Part shown: positions 9,901 through 21,471 of the stretch, piece by piece | Layout: each line of letters opens with the position of its first letter | How positions within the stretch are numbered: position 1 is the stretch's first letter | NCBI GenBank assembly: GCA_013115145.1 | Contig: JAAPAO010000458.1 | Span: forward strand, 1 to 29,062 | Length of the DNA: 29,062 nucleotides | Direction: 5' to 3' | DNA from: Perkinsus chesapeaki | Taxonomy: Eukaryota; Perkinsozoa; Perkinsida; Perkinsidae | Position numbers and translations under genes: made by a program | Notes under the pieces: generated by a model | Seen by the model: only the letters and a program-made list of their open reading frames with translations | Database searches by the model: none | What the model was told of the DNA's origin: nothing

Positions 9901-12900
9901 AGGTGCAGGAGAGGATTTTGCGACACACAGTATTACTCAAGAGGCAGTCGAGTTTGGTGGGAAAACCGTGGAGTAATTTAGTGGCGCGTGACGAATAGCA
10001 GGAAGGGGTTGGCATCTGTTTAGAGGAGGATGACCAAAGCACTCAAATCAACTATCAACATCCGTGGCCGGAGAAGACTAAGAAAATAACTGTCACAGAT
10101 GGGGTAGGAAAGGATGGGAAATCGCACGCAAAGTGCGTGTGGGCGTAACTGTGCAGTCTTTCTGCTGTACTATTTCAAAATCAGACAAACCCTTTGAGGA
10201 CTTATCTGTATTGTATGCAAGCAAGGAGAAAATTCCTGCTAATATCAATGATGATAGTACTTGGCATTCTAGACTGTTTCATTTGTATTGTATCTTTTTT
10301 ACTTAAGGAACTGTAACACAATCCTACCAAGCGGTTAAACTGAAGATTGTCCGTCCCTCGATGTCCTGGTGTCAAGATCCGTCTATTATGGGCTGTATTG
10401 AGTATTACTTCAGACTGTTATTGGCACCTTTGAAGTCGGCATATCCAAAATGGATAAGCTGGAGGATCTCAATACTATTGCACGTAAGCGCTGTGGAATA
10501 TTTAGCTTCAAGCTTGCCTACGAGCGAGATGAAGATCTATGAATTCCTCCGTGGAGTCTTAAATTCCTGCTACCGGAAGAAGGCCTCCGCTAGATGGAGG
10601 ATCTTCACTGTTGAGATGGCGTATTCTCTCCCGAAGATATCATTATCAACTTTATTAAACATACTGTAAATTATAATAATATAAGTACTTCTGTACGTTT
10701 CACAGTATTTTTGTAGAGCCGTTTTCACTTCTTTGTCTCAGATAAGCCCAATGCGGAGACTCTGTAAGCGTTCCTTTGTTACTTTTTCGTCTCGATTAGC
10801 TTCGGTTATGTCAGAGTTGCCGCGGAGGGAGAGGAGCTTGTTTACTCTGGTGAAGGTGAGTTCGATACCACTCCAGCAGTAGCGACGCTTTCCGAGGTGA
10901 GAGAATTCCGGGGCCAAAAAAAATAATAATTTTTTCTAGGAAGCGTCTTCGTCGAAAGCAAGCTACGATGAGGGCCTGGCTCGTGTGAATCATCTCTTGC
11001 TGTAGGACGGTTCGGTGAGAATCTGAGTTTTTAGCGGGTTTGGTTTTAGGGACGATGAAACTTCTGGGGGAGGAGAGGGAGGAGAGGGTGAAGAAGAGGG
11101 TAATAATGGATGCATCTCATCATTGGGAACTCGGCCAAAAAATGTTCCTGAAAGTTTTCGATGACTGAACATAGAACTAGAGTTGACGCTCCAGTCTAAA
11201 CCGTTCACGTTCATCAGTGGAAGCGGTGTGATTCCCTTATCGTGGTTTTTACTGTGTCGCCGATCACTTTGGTGAGTGTCATGATATCGGTAATCGCTTC
11301 AAGTCTACCAGAAGGGAGGGTGATATAGTGACCATCAGTATTGTGGTAATAACAATACTATTTTTATATCTCACGAGGTGTGACTCTGGCACGGTAAACA
11401 CTTTTCCACGCAAGCTCAACACTGAGCTTCGTCCGCTTCTCCCAAGGTTTCTTATTGATGTAGTACGGCGCGTTTTATGAATTGTTTCAATTATAGTATT
11501 AAACGTCGGAGGGCTGAAATTAGGAATGGATGAGTCGTAATAGTTGGAAGTGGTAGGAGGCATTGAATTAGGTGATGATGACGATAATGCACCGTCTGGA
11601 GAGGAAACGGAGGGGGAAGAAGGAGAGAACGGTGGAGAGGAGGAGGAAGGAGAAGAGTCTTTGGTTGAAAGAAAGGTTATAAAGGATGGGCTTGCTTACC
11701 TGTGGAAACCGTATCTATCGAACATGCTGCTCCTATAGGGCTCAGTCATAGTTGAATGGTGAACGGGTAATGTGCGTGTAACTTGAAGTAACCCGTGACA
11801 CTTCAGTGCGTATTACGGGAAATAAAAGTGCAAAGCAAACATCATCAACCATTTACAACGGGTAATGTGATAGTGATATGGTAGGACATACGGGGTGGTG
11901 TTAATGGAAATAGTAAAGCATCTAGACGTCCTTGAAAGATACAGAAAAGGTCTAGTATGGGTCATCTCGATAGGCTCGTTCGAGAGGGGAGCTCACTTAA
12001 AGGAGTAATCATTCCGCTATATGAATAAAAATTCAATGGATGTGTTGGGCTGGGGTCTATCAGCGAGCTGGAGCGAAGCGACGATTGTATTGAAAACCCG
12101 AGGAGATGCGTCGAGGGTCCTTTTATGGTTTGGGAAATCTACCAATTAATATCAGTCAGTCTGAACTAAGGCGTAAGATGGTCGCAAATTTAGGCGGAGA
12201 TGGCGGACGAGGATGATGACTTGGAGGAGGAGGAGGATTGGGAGGATGATGACGGTTCTCTAATGGAGAAGAAAAGGAAAGTGATACATGGGGAGATGGT
12301 CGCATGGAGATGCGATGGGGTCGGCTATGGAAGTTCGGAATGCCAACAGGATTGACAAGTGCTTCCTGCGAGGGACTTGAAATCGATGAGTTGTATTTTC
12401 TGATAGCGTAGCTGATGATGCTGCTGCTGTTGTAGGGTGGAGATGCTGGTGAGTTCCCCGAGGAAGAGGAAGGATCGTTGATGCAGAAGGGGAAAAAGGT
12501 ATTGAAGTGGTGTCGAAGAAAATTACAATTTAGTGGAGTCGTCCGGGGTCGAACTCGCGCTCATTCCAGGGTCATATTGAGACCTTAAACCTCGTCATCT
12601 GTTTGCCGAGATGACCCTGAGAAAGCGACCGGGATTTTTCAGAAATTTTATTGAATTCTGAATTCCTCTGTACATATCTCGCAGTAGTACATCGTACTTG
12701 TTGTAATTGTTGATGTTGTGGAAGAAGGTTCATTGGTTTTTTGTTAGGCGGTGAAAAAAGGAAAAGTCTCGTCGTTGATGGAGACGAAGATGACGAAAAT
12801 AGCGGTAGGAGATTTATCTGAAGATTTTATTGAAGTCGATTGGTAGGTGAGAAAGCATCAATCTGCAGAGGAGGAAGGGGAAGAAGGCGAAGATGAAGCT

Positions 12901-15900
12901 GCGGAGGTTGGTGGGAGGGGACGGGCTGGGCGTCGTTTCGCTTTCAATGGATGGCCGTTACTGCTTTTCAACAGAGAGTTGGTTTTTTCGGGACTCCCTA
13001 ATGTAGGTTTCTGAGATCCTAGCCGTAATAGCGATCATGTTCTACCACAGTGACGCATAGGTAGAAGCTGATTGAGTACGACTCTTGCCAAACCTTAGAG
13101 ATCATCTGTGAGCCGAGCAGTTGAAAGTTGATCGGCCTTTGCGTGATTGTGTGAGTGTTCCACAGTTGCTTTGTTCAGGAGGATGAAGCAGGTGAAGATG
13201 GAGAGGAGGATGAGAGTGGTGTCGGAGACGAGGGCGAAGGGGAGACTGAGGTTGAGCTCGAGGTGGGATGAGGCGTATAGTTGTGCGGAATATTCAGCAC
13301 CTTCACCAGACAGAGATGATCTGATAATTAGCTTGTTGGGTCTGGTTAACAAGAACTGCTTCCTTTGCTTCCCGGCGAGGTTTTTAATGCTTGTATGTAT
13401 TATATGGCTTATAGTTGACACCGCTGGAATGCGCTATGATCGGCACTTTGGGAGACAGAATGTTGCCCTTATATATTTCATATCAAACTTTCTATTTCCA
13501 AAATGAGCGCATTTCTCTTTCAGTTGGTCGATGATCCTCCGAAGGGTCTCAGTGATGCGGTGCTTGAGAACACCTACGGGACTTTAGAAATGGAAGAGTG
13601 AGGGGAAGGTTGGGTTTTCCGGGTAGATTTTTCTGACAGGAATGAGATTATGAGGAAGCAAGTTTATCTGACTGGAGCGGTAGGTCTGATGGTAGCCGAG
13701 GAGTGATGTTGGTTTTGATCATAGCGAGCGGCATTTGACTTGTTTATGGCTGATAAGAGAGTCCGAGGATTGATGGATGCTAGGATGTTTGTGGCGCTGG
13801 ATAAGGAGTGGAAAACGGTGAGATGTGGAATGATCTCATATATCTTTTATATAAACTAGCGACTATGAATTTTTTTTATTTTGGCCAAAAGTAGGGAGAT
13901 AATAGAGAGTAATACTCCAGGCTAGACCGGCCGCTGGAATACGCCTGTTGGTACGGGTAGGAAATCCTTCATGTGTTAAGTTTGGTCTTATATGATTCCA
14001 CGGGGAGCGGTTGGTTTGGTAGATTCTTATGGATACGTTGTTGACTCTGATAAGCGTCGACTGGAAGAGGGCGTGGAACCATGCTGGAGTGGATACCATA
14101 AATGAATCTCATCCGTTGAAGTAGGGGATATGGTGTTGAAGGGAGTAGAGTTGATTTCATCAGGTTGTTGAAGACTTATATCAAAGAGGCTGTTGTGGTA
14201 GGGAAAATCGTCGAGATTTCTTGCTCGCCCCGAAAAGGTCAACGATGGACGTGAATTTTTTATCTGAGACTCATCGTCCTCAAAGGTTCAAGTTCCTAGT
14301 ACTCGCATTGAGGCATTGAAAACACTTTCCTGGTCTGGGAAAAATCCTGAAAAAAATCTAGAAATATCTGGAAAAATCCTGGAAAAAAATCTGGAAAAAT
14401 CCTGAAAAGATCCTGGGAAAAAATCTGGAAAAATCCTGAAAAAAATCCTGGAAAAATTCTGGAAGAATTCTAGAAAATTCCTGGAAAAAGTGTTGCCTTT
14501 TCGGGTTACTAAAGCTGTTGGAGTGACGGTGGCATAAGATGTTGAGTCTGGAATGTCTGTGATGCGGAACTCGATGTTCATAAGAAGGATATTCTGTTTC
14601 GATTTCACATAGCCAAGAGGTCATTCTTCCTGGCGAGAATAAAAATGGACAGATTCTATGCCGATATGTGCCTTTAGTGTAGTCTCATTGTATCCATCCC
14701 GCTTTAAAAAGGGTCGCCCTTAGTTGATCTATGAATAGTAAAGAATTCGAATGGAACATTAGTATTTGGGTTTTGGGTTTTGTATTGGTTAACATTATGA
14801 GTTACTTGACATTAGTGCCGTGGTGACATGTTGGTGGTGGTTGTGGTGGCAGGAGGCGCAAGATTACCTTGATAAGAAGCACGAGCACACTGATGCGTTT
14901 AGTAAAGGTTTGGGAAGAGCGATATCTCAGTTGTCTACGAGGTAGGGTAGAACGCAGTATATCTCGATTGGTATCCTGAAATTATAATTACAAATTATGA
15001 TTCGTACTTGGTTTTCGTCAAAACAGTGTTGTTCTTCACTGGTGAGTATCTTAGGTTGAAGCTAGTACTTGACTAATGTTTGACACTAGTGGGATGCGTT
15101 TAACTCTATCAATGTCTGGGTTAGTCCGGCGCTTTTCTCCCAAAGAATTGCATTTATTCGTTACCGTTTTCATCGTAGCGGCTTCAAACGTAAATAAAAT
15201 TTGCCTAGCGCGAATTTCGAGGGTCGAATTCCGCACTGAGCTGGACAATTTTCCGGGAATACTCCTAAGGTACTCTAAGCGTTTCTGGTGATTTTTTGGG
15301 CCAGGTTCCAGAACATTGAAGGTATTAGAGCGGCGATCGAGAAATGGACGGCGGAGGGGGGAGAGGGAATAAGGAGCGATAAGTTCACAGGGTGAGGAGA
15401 TTGGTGGCTTGGAAATTTCACAAGGCTTTTTTGATGGCAAAGGAGGGAGCGTGGTTTCTATTGGGAAAGTGCTACTGTGTGGTGGGATAGCTAGCGCCTG
15501 TACCTGATACGGCTCGGTAAGGTTATTCATCATTAGAGTTCAATGCAGGAGGTGTAAAAATGTTAGGAGTAGCGATAGGAGGCTCCACGGTGTAGGCATC
15601 GGTGAAAATGATTACGGGCATGGGGGGGCATAGAATGTAGACGAGGGGAATACATTTAATGCTTAGTTCTTTTTTAGGAACCTTTAAGTGTGTTCTATCG
15701 AAATTCGCGTCATGTTTCCGCGATCGACATTCGGACACCTGAGCATTTGTGATTCAGGTTCATTTCGAAGACTTGTCCGGACACTTCTGCCGTGACGGGG
15801 TTGCCGCTCGATAATAGAAGGATCCCCCTCTTACCCGAGGAGGAGGTGCATGCTAGGAGCTGTCATTACTCCACACAGACTGAAGGGCCATATGAGATCA

Positions 15901-17178
15901 TAGAAAAGCATAAGGGAGAGGCATGGCCCATTGCGAGATGCGCTATTGATGAACCGTGAGTGGTGGGGGATAGATTCCTCCTTCTCTAGTAGTGGTATGA
16001 GTTGGTTCTGGAGGTCTCTGAAATCCAGGTGAACACGGTGAAGGTGAAGGTGAACACGGTAATTGAGATTGAAGTTATGGAATATCGAATGATAAGAACA
16101 GAATGATTTTAGCCACAACAAAGAATCATCCTTATTGAGGCGCGCCAAGTTCGTGCGCCCCACGATAGTTCTCACAATAGTTTGAGCGGAAGAGATCATT
16201 CTTCAATAACTGTATGAAAGTGTGGATTTAACAACGTGGGGATACGGCTAATTGGGACTCGGAGGGACCGCATACCTGCTGTCCCAGATTCTCCGGATCT
16301 TTTGAGCAATGTTAAGATCGTATTTCCTTCGTATCTGTCTTCAGTCGAGACCTCCTCGATATTGGTTTGAGAGAAGAGCGCGGTAAGGAGGCACCTGAGC
16401 TGAATGTTTGTGAAGCATTCTCGGAACAGGGCATCGACCCGCTCAAGGTGAGAGCGTGAATTCGGTGAAAATCAGAACCTTTCTTATGGACGGTCTGATT
16501 GCGGCCAACTAATGAAATTCCTTTTCGCGTGGATAGAGCGTAAGCCAGAGCTTACTCGGATAGAAGTAGAGATTCTTCATCGTTTTCCTCGGTCTGAATA
16601 TCTTCCTATTTTCCACTATTCTTTCGTCCATTTTCTTGCTTTGTCTCATTTTGATTTTCGTACTGGAGAATTTGTTAATTTGGTTTGACCAATAGATTTC
16701 GTGTCGAGCAGGAACAGAAATTTCGTCCGAGAAAATCTTGGAGGGGAAAACTTTAATTACACCTCAACACTGGGAAGGCTCTTCGACATTTCCGTGGTGA
16801 AGTTGGTTGGATTTCTGGGGGAGGATTATCGAGCTGAACATTACGTGAACTGTTACTTTGCAGCCTGCCGACGTCACGGCTGAAAACGACGATGAAATGC
16901 CCAGCGAGCAGGACAGGAAGCAACAGTTCGAGGAGTTCCACAGGGAGTGGGAGGATAAGGCCAGGTGAGAAGGAAACAGGGTGTCGTTGGTGTTGACAGA
17001 ATGATTAGCAATCCGGGCGATGAGGAAAGCACTGGCGACACTGAAGAGTAGGAGTTGCATTGCGGAGGGTGGGCAAGTTTGGTTTAGGTCTCCGGGTGAT
17101 GAGGAGGAGAACGGTGAAGGGGATGCAGAAGAGGGCGGCGAGAATGGCGGAGAGGATGCAGAAGAGAGTGAAGAATAA
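5228..17178 (+). CDS. Large exon-rich gene (about 50 exons), acidic multi-module protein of unknown function
   Basis: A long series of small plus-strand exons (21-198 nt) separated by GT-AG introns (28 to about 560 bp) runs from an ATG at 5228 (or 5726) to TAA at 17178. Exons whose joins keep phase: 5228-5370, 5722-5815, 5867-5952, 6098-6139, 6260-6280, 6362-6420, 6468-6589, 6799-6819, 6883-6989; 7391-7514, 7563-7665, 7818-7862, 7897-7960, 8356-8409, 8460-8525, 8569-8681, 8740-8828, 8898-8930, 8978-9045, 9079-9189; 9274-9436, 9514-9590, 9769-9841, 9903-9972; then 11050-11099 to 13817 and 14164 to 17178 (separate entries). Unresolved joins lie near 6990-7390, 9190-9273, 10666-10800 and 13818-14163, so two or more adjacent genes cannot be excluded. 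No signal peptide or membrane helix is visible. I do not recognise the family; composition is helical and charged, with long Glu/Asp blocks. Confidence is high that the region is coding, lower for the exact model. Confidence 0.6.
7227..9972 (+). other. Exon group 2 of the large gene (central part)
   Basis: Exon 7227-about 7351 reads VVYPGDLWAAPNYMLV; its borders are uncertain. Then in continuous phase: 7391-7514 (NLIGSEFKQLEQTYKK), 7563-7665, 7818-7862 (LRDFDVLDGLRFAVD), 7897-7960 (LGLELEKYDPDEG), acidic exons 8356-8409 and 8460-8525, 8569-8681 (MDTPYRMAILTSEMDLL), 8740-8828, 8898-8930 (LGFEDDRISV), 8978-9045 and 9079-9189. A further phased set covers 9274-9436 (DIERWDFLVAAMCVTVRA), 9514-9590, 9769-9841 (IDIFTAPVKGLRIISVEF) and 9903-9972 (DFATHSITQEAVEFGG). 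Introns of 33 and 34 bp occur at 9046-9078 and 7863-7896. The donor at 8829 (GTTCAAG) is unusual. Confidence 0.55.
10414..11099 (+). other. Exon group 3 of the large gene, partly ambiguous
   Basis: Exon 10414-10483 reads TVIGTFEVGISKMDKL and joins in phase, across a 131-bp intron, to 10616-10665 (GVFSPEDIIINFIKHT). Between 10742 and 10896 two readings compete. One is acidic (FGYVRVAAEGEEL, EFDTTPAVATLSE) using the donor at 10897. The other is basic (MSELPRRERSLFTLVK) using a strong GTGAGT donor at 10855; the latter fits the preceding phase, the former fits the composition of the protein. Both lead in phase to 10940-11001 (ASYDEGLARVNHLL) and then 11050-11099, a Gly/Glu-rich acidic exon. Confidence 0.45.
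11572..13262 (+). repeat. Array of repeated acidic exons within the large gene
   Basis: Six consecutive exons (11572-11675, 12194-12280, 12436-12498, 12748-12804, 12871-12906, 13179-13262) all end in phase 0, and all but the first begin in phase 0. Four end in an acidic run followed by a basic Ser-Leu motif: EESLVERK, DDGSLMEKKRK, EEGSLMQKGKK and SSLMETKMTK. An earlier exon at 8460-8525 ends similarly (EGSFMQL). The last two are purely acidic (EEGEEGEDEAAE; GEDGEEDESGVGDEGEG). Symmetric phase means each exon can be duplicated, lost or skipped without shifting the frame, so the array probably grew by exon duplication and may be alternatively spliced. Introns here are longer (156-472 bp) than in the rest of the gene. 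The donor after 11675 (GTTATA) is weak. Confidence 0.6.
13524..14298 (+). other. Exon group 4 of the large gene
   Basis: Exons 13524-13597 (DDPPKGLSDAVLENTYG), 13640-13679 (NEIMRKQVYLTGA) and 13725-13817 (AAFDLFMADKRVRGLMDA) join in phase with introns of 42 and 45 bp and follow the acidic array in phase. A possible small exon lies at 13921-13956. A further exon near 13979-14065 reads IPRGAVGLVDSYGYVVDSD, but its acceptor phase does not fit. Exon 14164-14298 begins VVEDLYQRGCCGREN and ends RPQRFKFL. The 14299-14852 intron carries a tandem repeat. Confidence 0.55.
14335..14490 (+). repeat. Intronic tandem repeat of ctggaaaaatcctg-like units
   Basis: About a dozen degenerate 11-13-nt units alternate between ctggaaaaatc and cctgaaaaaaat forms across 155 bp, inside the 554-bp intron between exons 14164-14298 and 14853-14941. 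On the minus strand this gives a Phe/Ser-rich open frame, which is a by-product of the repeat, not a gene. Confidence 0.85.
14853..17178 (+). other. Exon group 5 of the large gene (C-terminal part, fully phased)
   Basis: Together with 14164-14298, exons 14853-14941, 15305-15391, 15758-15955, 16345-16447, 16476-16659, 16696-16796, 16864-16964 and 17088-17178 keep codon phase at every join and total 1089 nt (362 aa plus TAA). Segments include EAQDYLDKKHEHTDAFSK, FQNIEGIRAAIEKW, CPDTSAVTGLPLDNRRIP, YEIIEKHKGEAWPIARC, RDLLDIGLREERGKE and QQFEEFHREWEDKA, ending in a Glu/Gly-rich tail (GDAEEGGENGGEDAEESEE). Introns include very short ones of 28 bp (16448-16475) and 36 bp (16660-16695). No catalytic motif was recognised. 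This is the best-supported part of the gene. Confidence 0.7.
17009..17051 (+). other. Alternative terminal exon of the large gene
   Basis: Between the donor at 16965 and the last exon at 17088 lies a second possible terminal exon. It has a usable acceptor (gaatgattag) and, from the same phase, reads NPGDEESTGDTEE then TAG at 17049-17051. The start of the downstream exon reads SPGDEEENGEGDAEE, so the two look like duplicated ends of the same protein. Use of the upstream copy would give a shorter acidic tail. Confidence 0.5.
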
Positions 17179-17359
17179 GTCATTTGATGGCATGTCTCTG
17201 GTGGAGTTTTGTTTTGATTTGTGTTGATGGATGAAGTAAAGTTAATGATATTATAACATTAAGAAGAATAGTGAATGAAAAGATCAAGTGTTGCTCGAAT
17301 ACTGCGATGAACGATGGCCAAGAAGCCGCTAGGAAATGACGTTCGAAACGAGGCGATTC
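17179..17359. other. Convergent 3' intergenic spacer
   Basis: 181 AT-rich bp separate the stop of the large plus-strand gene from the stop of the minus-strand gene at 17360. It presumably holds both 3' ends; no defined terminator or polyadenylation motif was recognised. Confidence 0.4.
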
Positions 17360-18085
17360 TCAAAGCCGATGTGCTTTAAACATACCATTTAGCCGAGCGA
17401 AACAGGTGCCCTGGAAAGAGTACAAAAGGATTCACCCAACCTGTTCTTCTTCTCTATCAAACCGTTTGTAGGGGAGGTCGAATGGGTTTTGCCCAATGTC
17501 TCTTGTTGCGTTCACGAGTGCTAGAGGATAAGTGTGGCCTCTACGGGAAATCTTCCATCGAATATGTTCCTCCAGCAATTGCATTACTTCTGACAACATT
17601 CGGCATTCCTCGATGGGTGCGCGGTACTTTATAAACACAATTCGATCGAATAATAACAGAAATGTTGCTTTTATATTTTACTATTTGTAAATGGCGACTA
17701 ATACCACCGTAAGTGAAAGGCTTGAAGTGAGTTGTTGACTGTTCCGTTGTTGATGATCTTGACCACTGGACGAGTTGGCTATGAAGTTACTTTATTAATA
17801 ATATACAGCAAGGATCCACCGGTGTCAAATCCACATTAATGGATAACATACCCTCGACCCGTACATCACATCCTTGACCTCGCTCCACTGTATTAGCCCT
17901 CACTTGGGGAGCTTTCTCGGGCTTTGTGTTCGCAGTAGTACTGCGGTTTCAAAACAAGTATGTTCTTCATAGGAAGGTTTCCTATCTTCAGTCGAGTATG
18001 AAGTTCATCCATACTCGCCTGAAAGAGAATCATCGATGAGTTCATCCGATGGCAAGTGGGGTTGGTTACTCTTAACAAAACACAT
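17360..18085 (-). CDS. Unknown 156-aa protein, 5 exons
   Basis: Minus-strand exons in transcript order are 18015-18085, 17852-17940, 17705-17778, 17441-17626 and 17360-17410 (71+89+74+186+51 = 471 nt, phase closed, TGA stop). Introns are 74, 73, 78 and 30 bp with GT-AG ends (GTATGG, GTATGT, GTATTA and GTTGGG donors). The ATG at 18083-18085 follows in-frame stops. The N-terminus is MCFVKSNQPHLPSDELIDD; then a polar, Gln/Ser-rich linker; then a conserved-looking helical block (RMLSEVMQLLEEHIRWKIS) followed by YPLALVNATRDIGQNPFDLP and an acidic REEEQ; the C-terminus is FARLNGMFKAHRL. There is no signal peptide or membrane helix. I do not recognise the family. It is tandem with, and in the same orientation as, the ARF genes upstream. 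Confidence 0.62.
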
Positions 18086-18250
18086 TCACTAATATCGAAA
18101 GGAACAACCAACGGTTCGAAGAGACTGTAAACAACGATGCCAGCATCGAACCATCGCAATACAATTGCGTTATAGAAGGGACAATAGTATTATATCGCGC
18201 AATAGCAGAAACTATTAAAGGAGAACGGCCGCCAGAGGGCGATCGGCAAT

Positions 18251-20592
<2,342 letters not shown>

Positions 20593-21279
20593 ATGCTCTC
20601 TTCAGTGTCCAGCAGTCTCCTAACACGCGCTCTTCCCACAGCGGCCGCGACCTCTCTCGGCAGCGCCGCTTCTGTTAGGTGGTGTTGCCTTGTTTGTGGA
20701 TTTAGTTGACTTCTTAGTTTTAGGTTTTATCACGAAAACGTCAGAGAGCACTTCTATCACCCGAGGAACGTGGGAAAGCTCGACAAGAAGGACCCCAACG
20801 TCGGCACTGCTGTCGTTGGTAAGTTGCACCGACCCCCCGCTTCGTTTTTTCAATTGCCTTTGTCGGTCAGGCAAGGCATCTTGCGGCGATGTTGTTCAAC
20901 TGCAAGTGCAGATTGAAGATGGTAATGTTAAGGATGCCAAGTTCAAGACGTTTGGTTGCGGCAGCGCTATTGCTAGCAGCAGCCTGGCCACTGAGATGAT
21001 CAAGGGTGAGCTCCACCGCGTCCGAGATGTAGTTAGTTTTACTTGACTTAGGCAAATCTAAGGAAGAAGCCGCTAAACTGAAAAACACTGATATATCGGG
21101 CTACTTGAAGCTCCCCCCAGTTAAGATTCATTGTTCCCTTCTAGTTGAAGAGGTGAGCTTTCTTGCCTCTCTGGCGACGAATCAGTTCGTTTTCTCAGGC
21201 TGTACAGAAAGCACTTGACGACTACGAGCAGAAGCAGGCGAAACTGCAGAAGAGCGCTTCCGAGGCCGATCTTGCTTAA
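20593..21279 (+). CDS. ISCU: Mitochondrial iron-sulfur cluster scaffold protein IscU
   Basis: Five exons (20593-20678, 20724-20818, 20871-21005, 21052-21152, 21199-21279; 498 nt, 165 aa) are separated by introns of 45, 52, 46 and 46 bp. Residues 1-29 (MLSSVSSSLLTRALPTAAA and on to SVR) form a typical Ser/Ala/Arg mitochondrial presequence. The mature protein carries the family landmarks in order: HPRNVGKLDKKDPNVGTA, then the three cluster-binding cysteines in ASCGDVV, FGCGSAIASSS and KIHCSLLVEE, and the chaperone-recognition motif LPPVK before the third Cys. It assembles 2Fe-2S clusters with Nfs1, frataxin and ferredoxin in the mitochondrial matrix, and Hsp70/Hsp40 then release the cluster. 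The C-terminal extension (QKSASEADLA) is slightly longer than in bacterial IscU. Confidence 0.97.
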
Positions 21280-21471
21280 ACCGGAAAATCATCTGCAAAA
21301 TGCTGATGTCGTGTATACTGTTTGTTTTTTACTCAAGTGCCGCCGCCGCTGTCTGCTTCCAAGTTCACAAACTGTTAGATTTATACAGACAAAAGGTCCC
21401 GTTTCTACTTAAACGCGTGAAGAGCATTTTATGTTGGTGTTTGTCACAATTCAAAGCCAACTTCGGTTCTG

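Noticed and set aside
10484-10505. A 22-bp intron joining 10483 to 10506
   Set aside because: It keeps an open frame, but the same donor also joins in phase to the exon at 10616 through a normal 131-bp intron, giving a better protein sequence.
10500-10665. In-frame stops suggesting recoded TGA/TAG codons
   Set aside because: Reading through three stops gives a protein-like sequence in one frame, but splicing from 10483 to 10616 removes them, and all secure genes here end with standard stops.
12536-12605. tRNA-like ggggtcgaactc motif
   Set aside because: The T-loop-like word is not flanked by a pairing stem on either strand, and no acceptor or anticodon stem could be folded around it.
14288-14624. 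Phe/Ser-rich minus-strand open frames
   Set aside because: They are produced by the ctggaaaaatcctg tandem repeat, opposite a coding strand with phased exons.
16764-17193. Ser/Pro-rich minus-strand open frames
   Set aside because: These are antisense shadows of the acidic Glu/Asp exons of the large plus-strand gene; the phased C-terminal exons and stop at 17178 explain the sequence.
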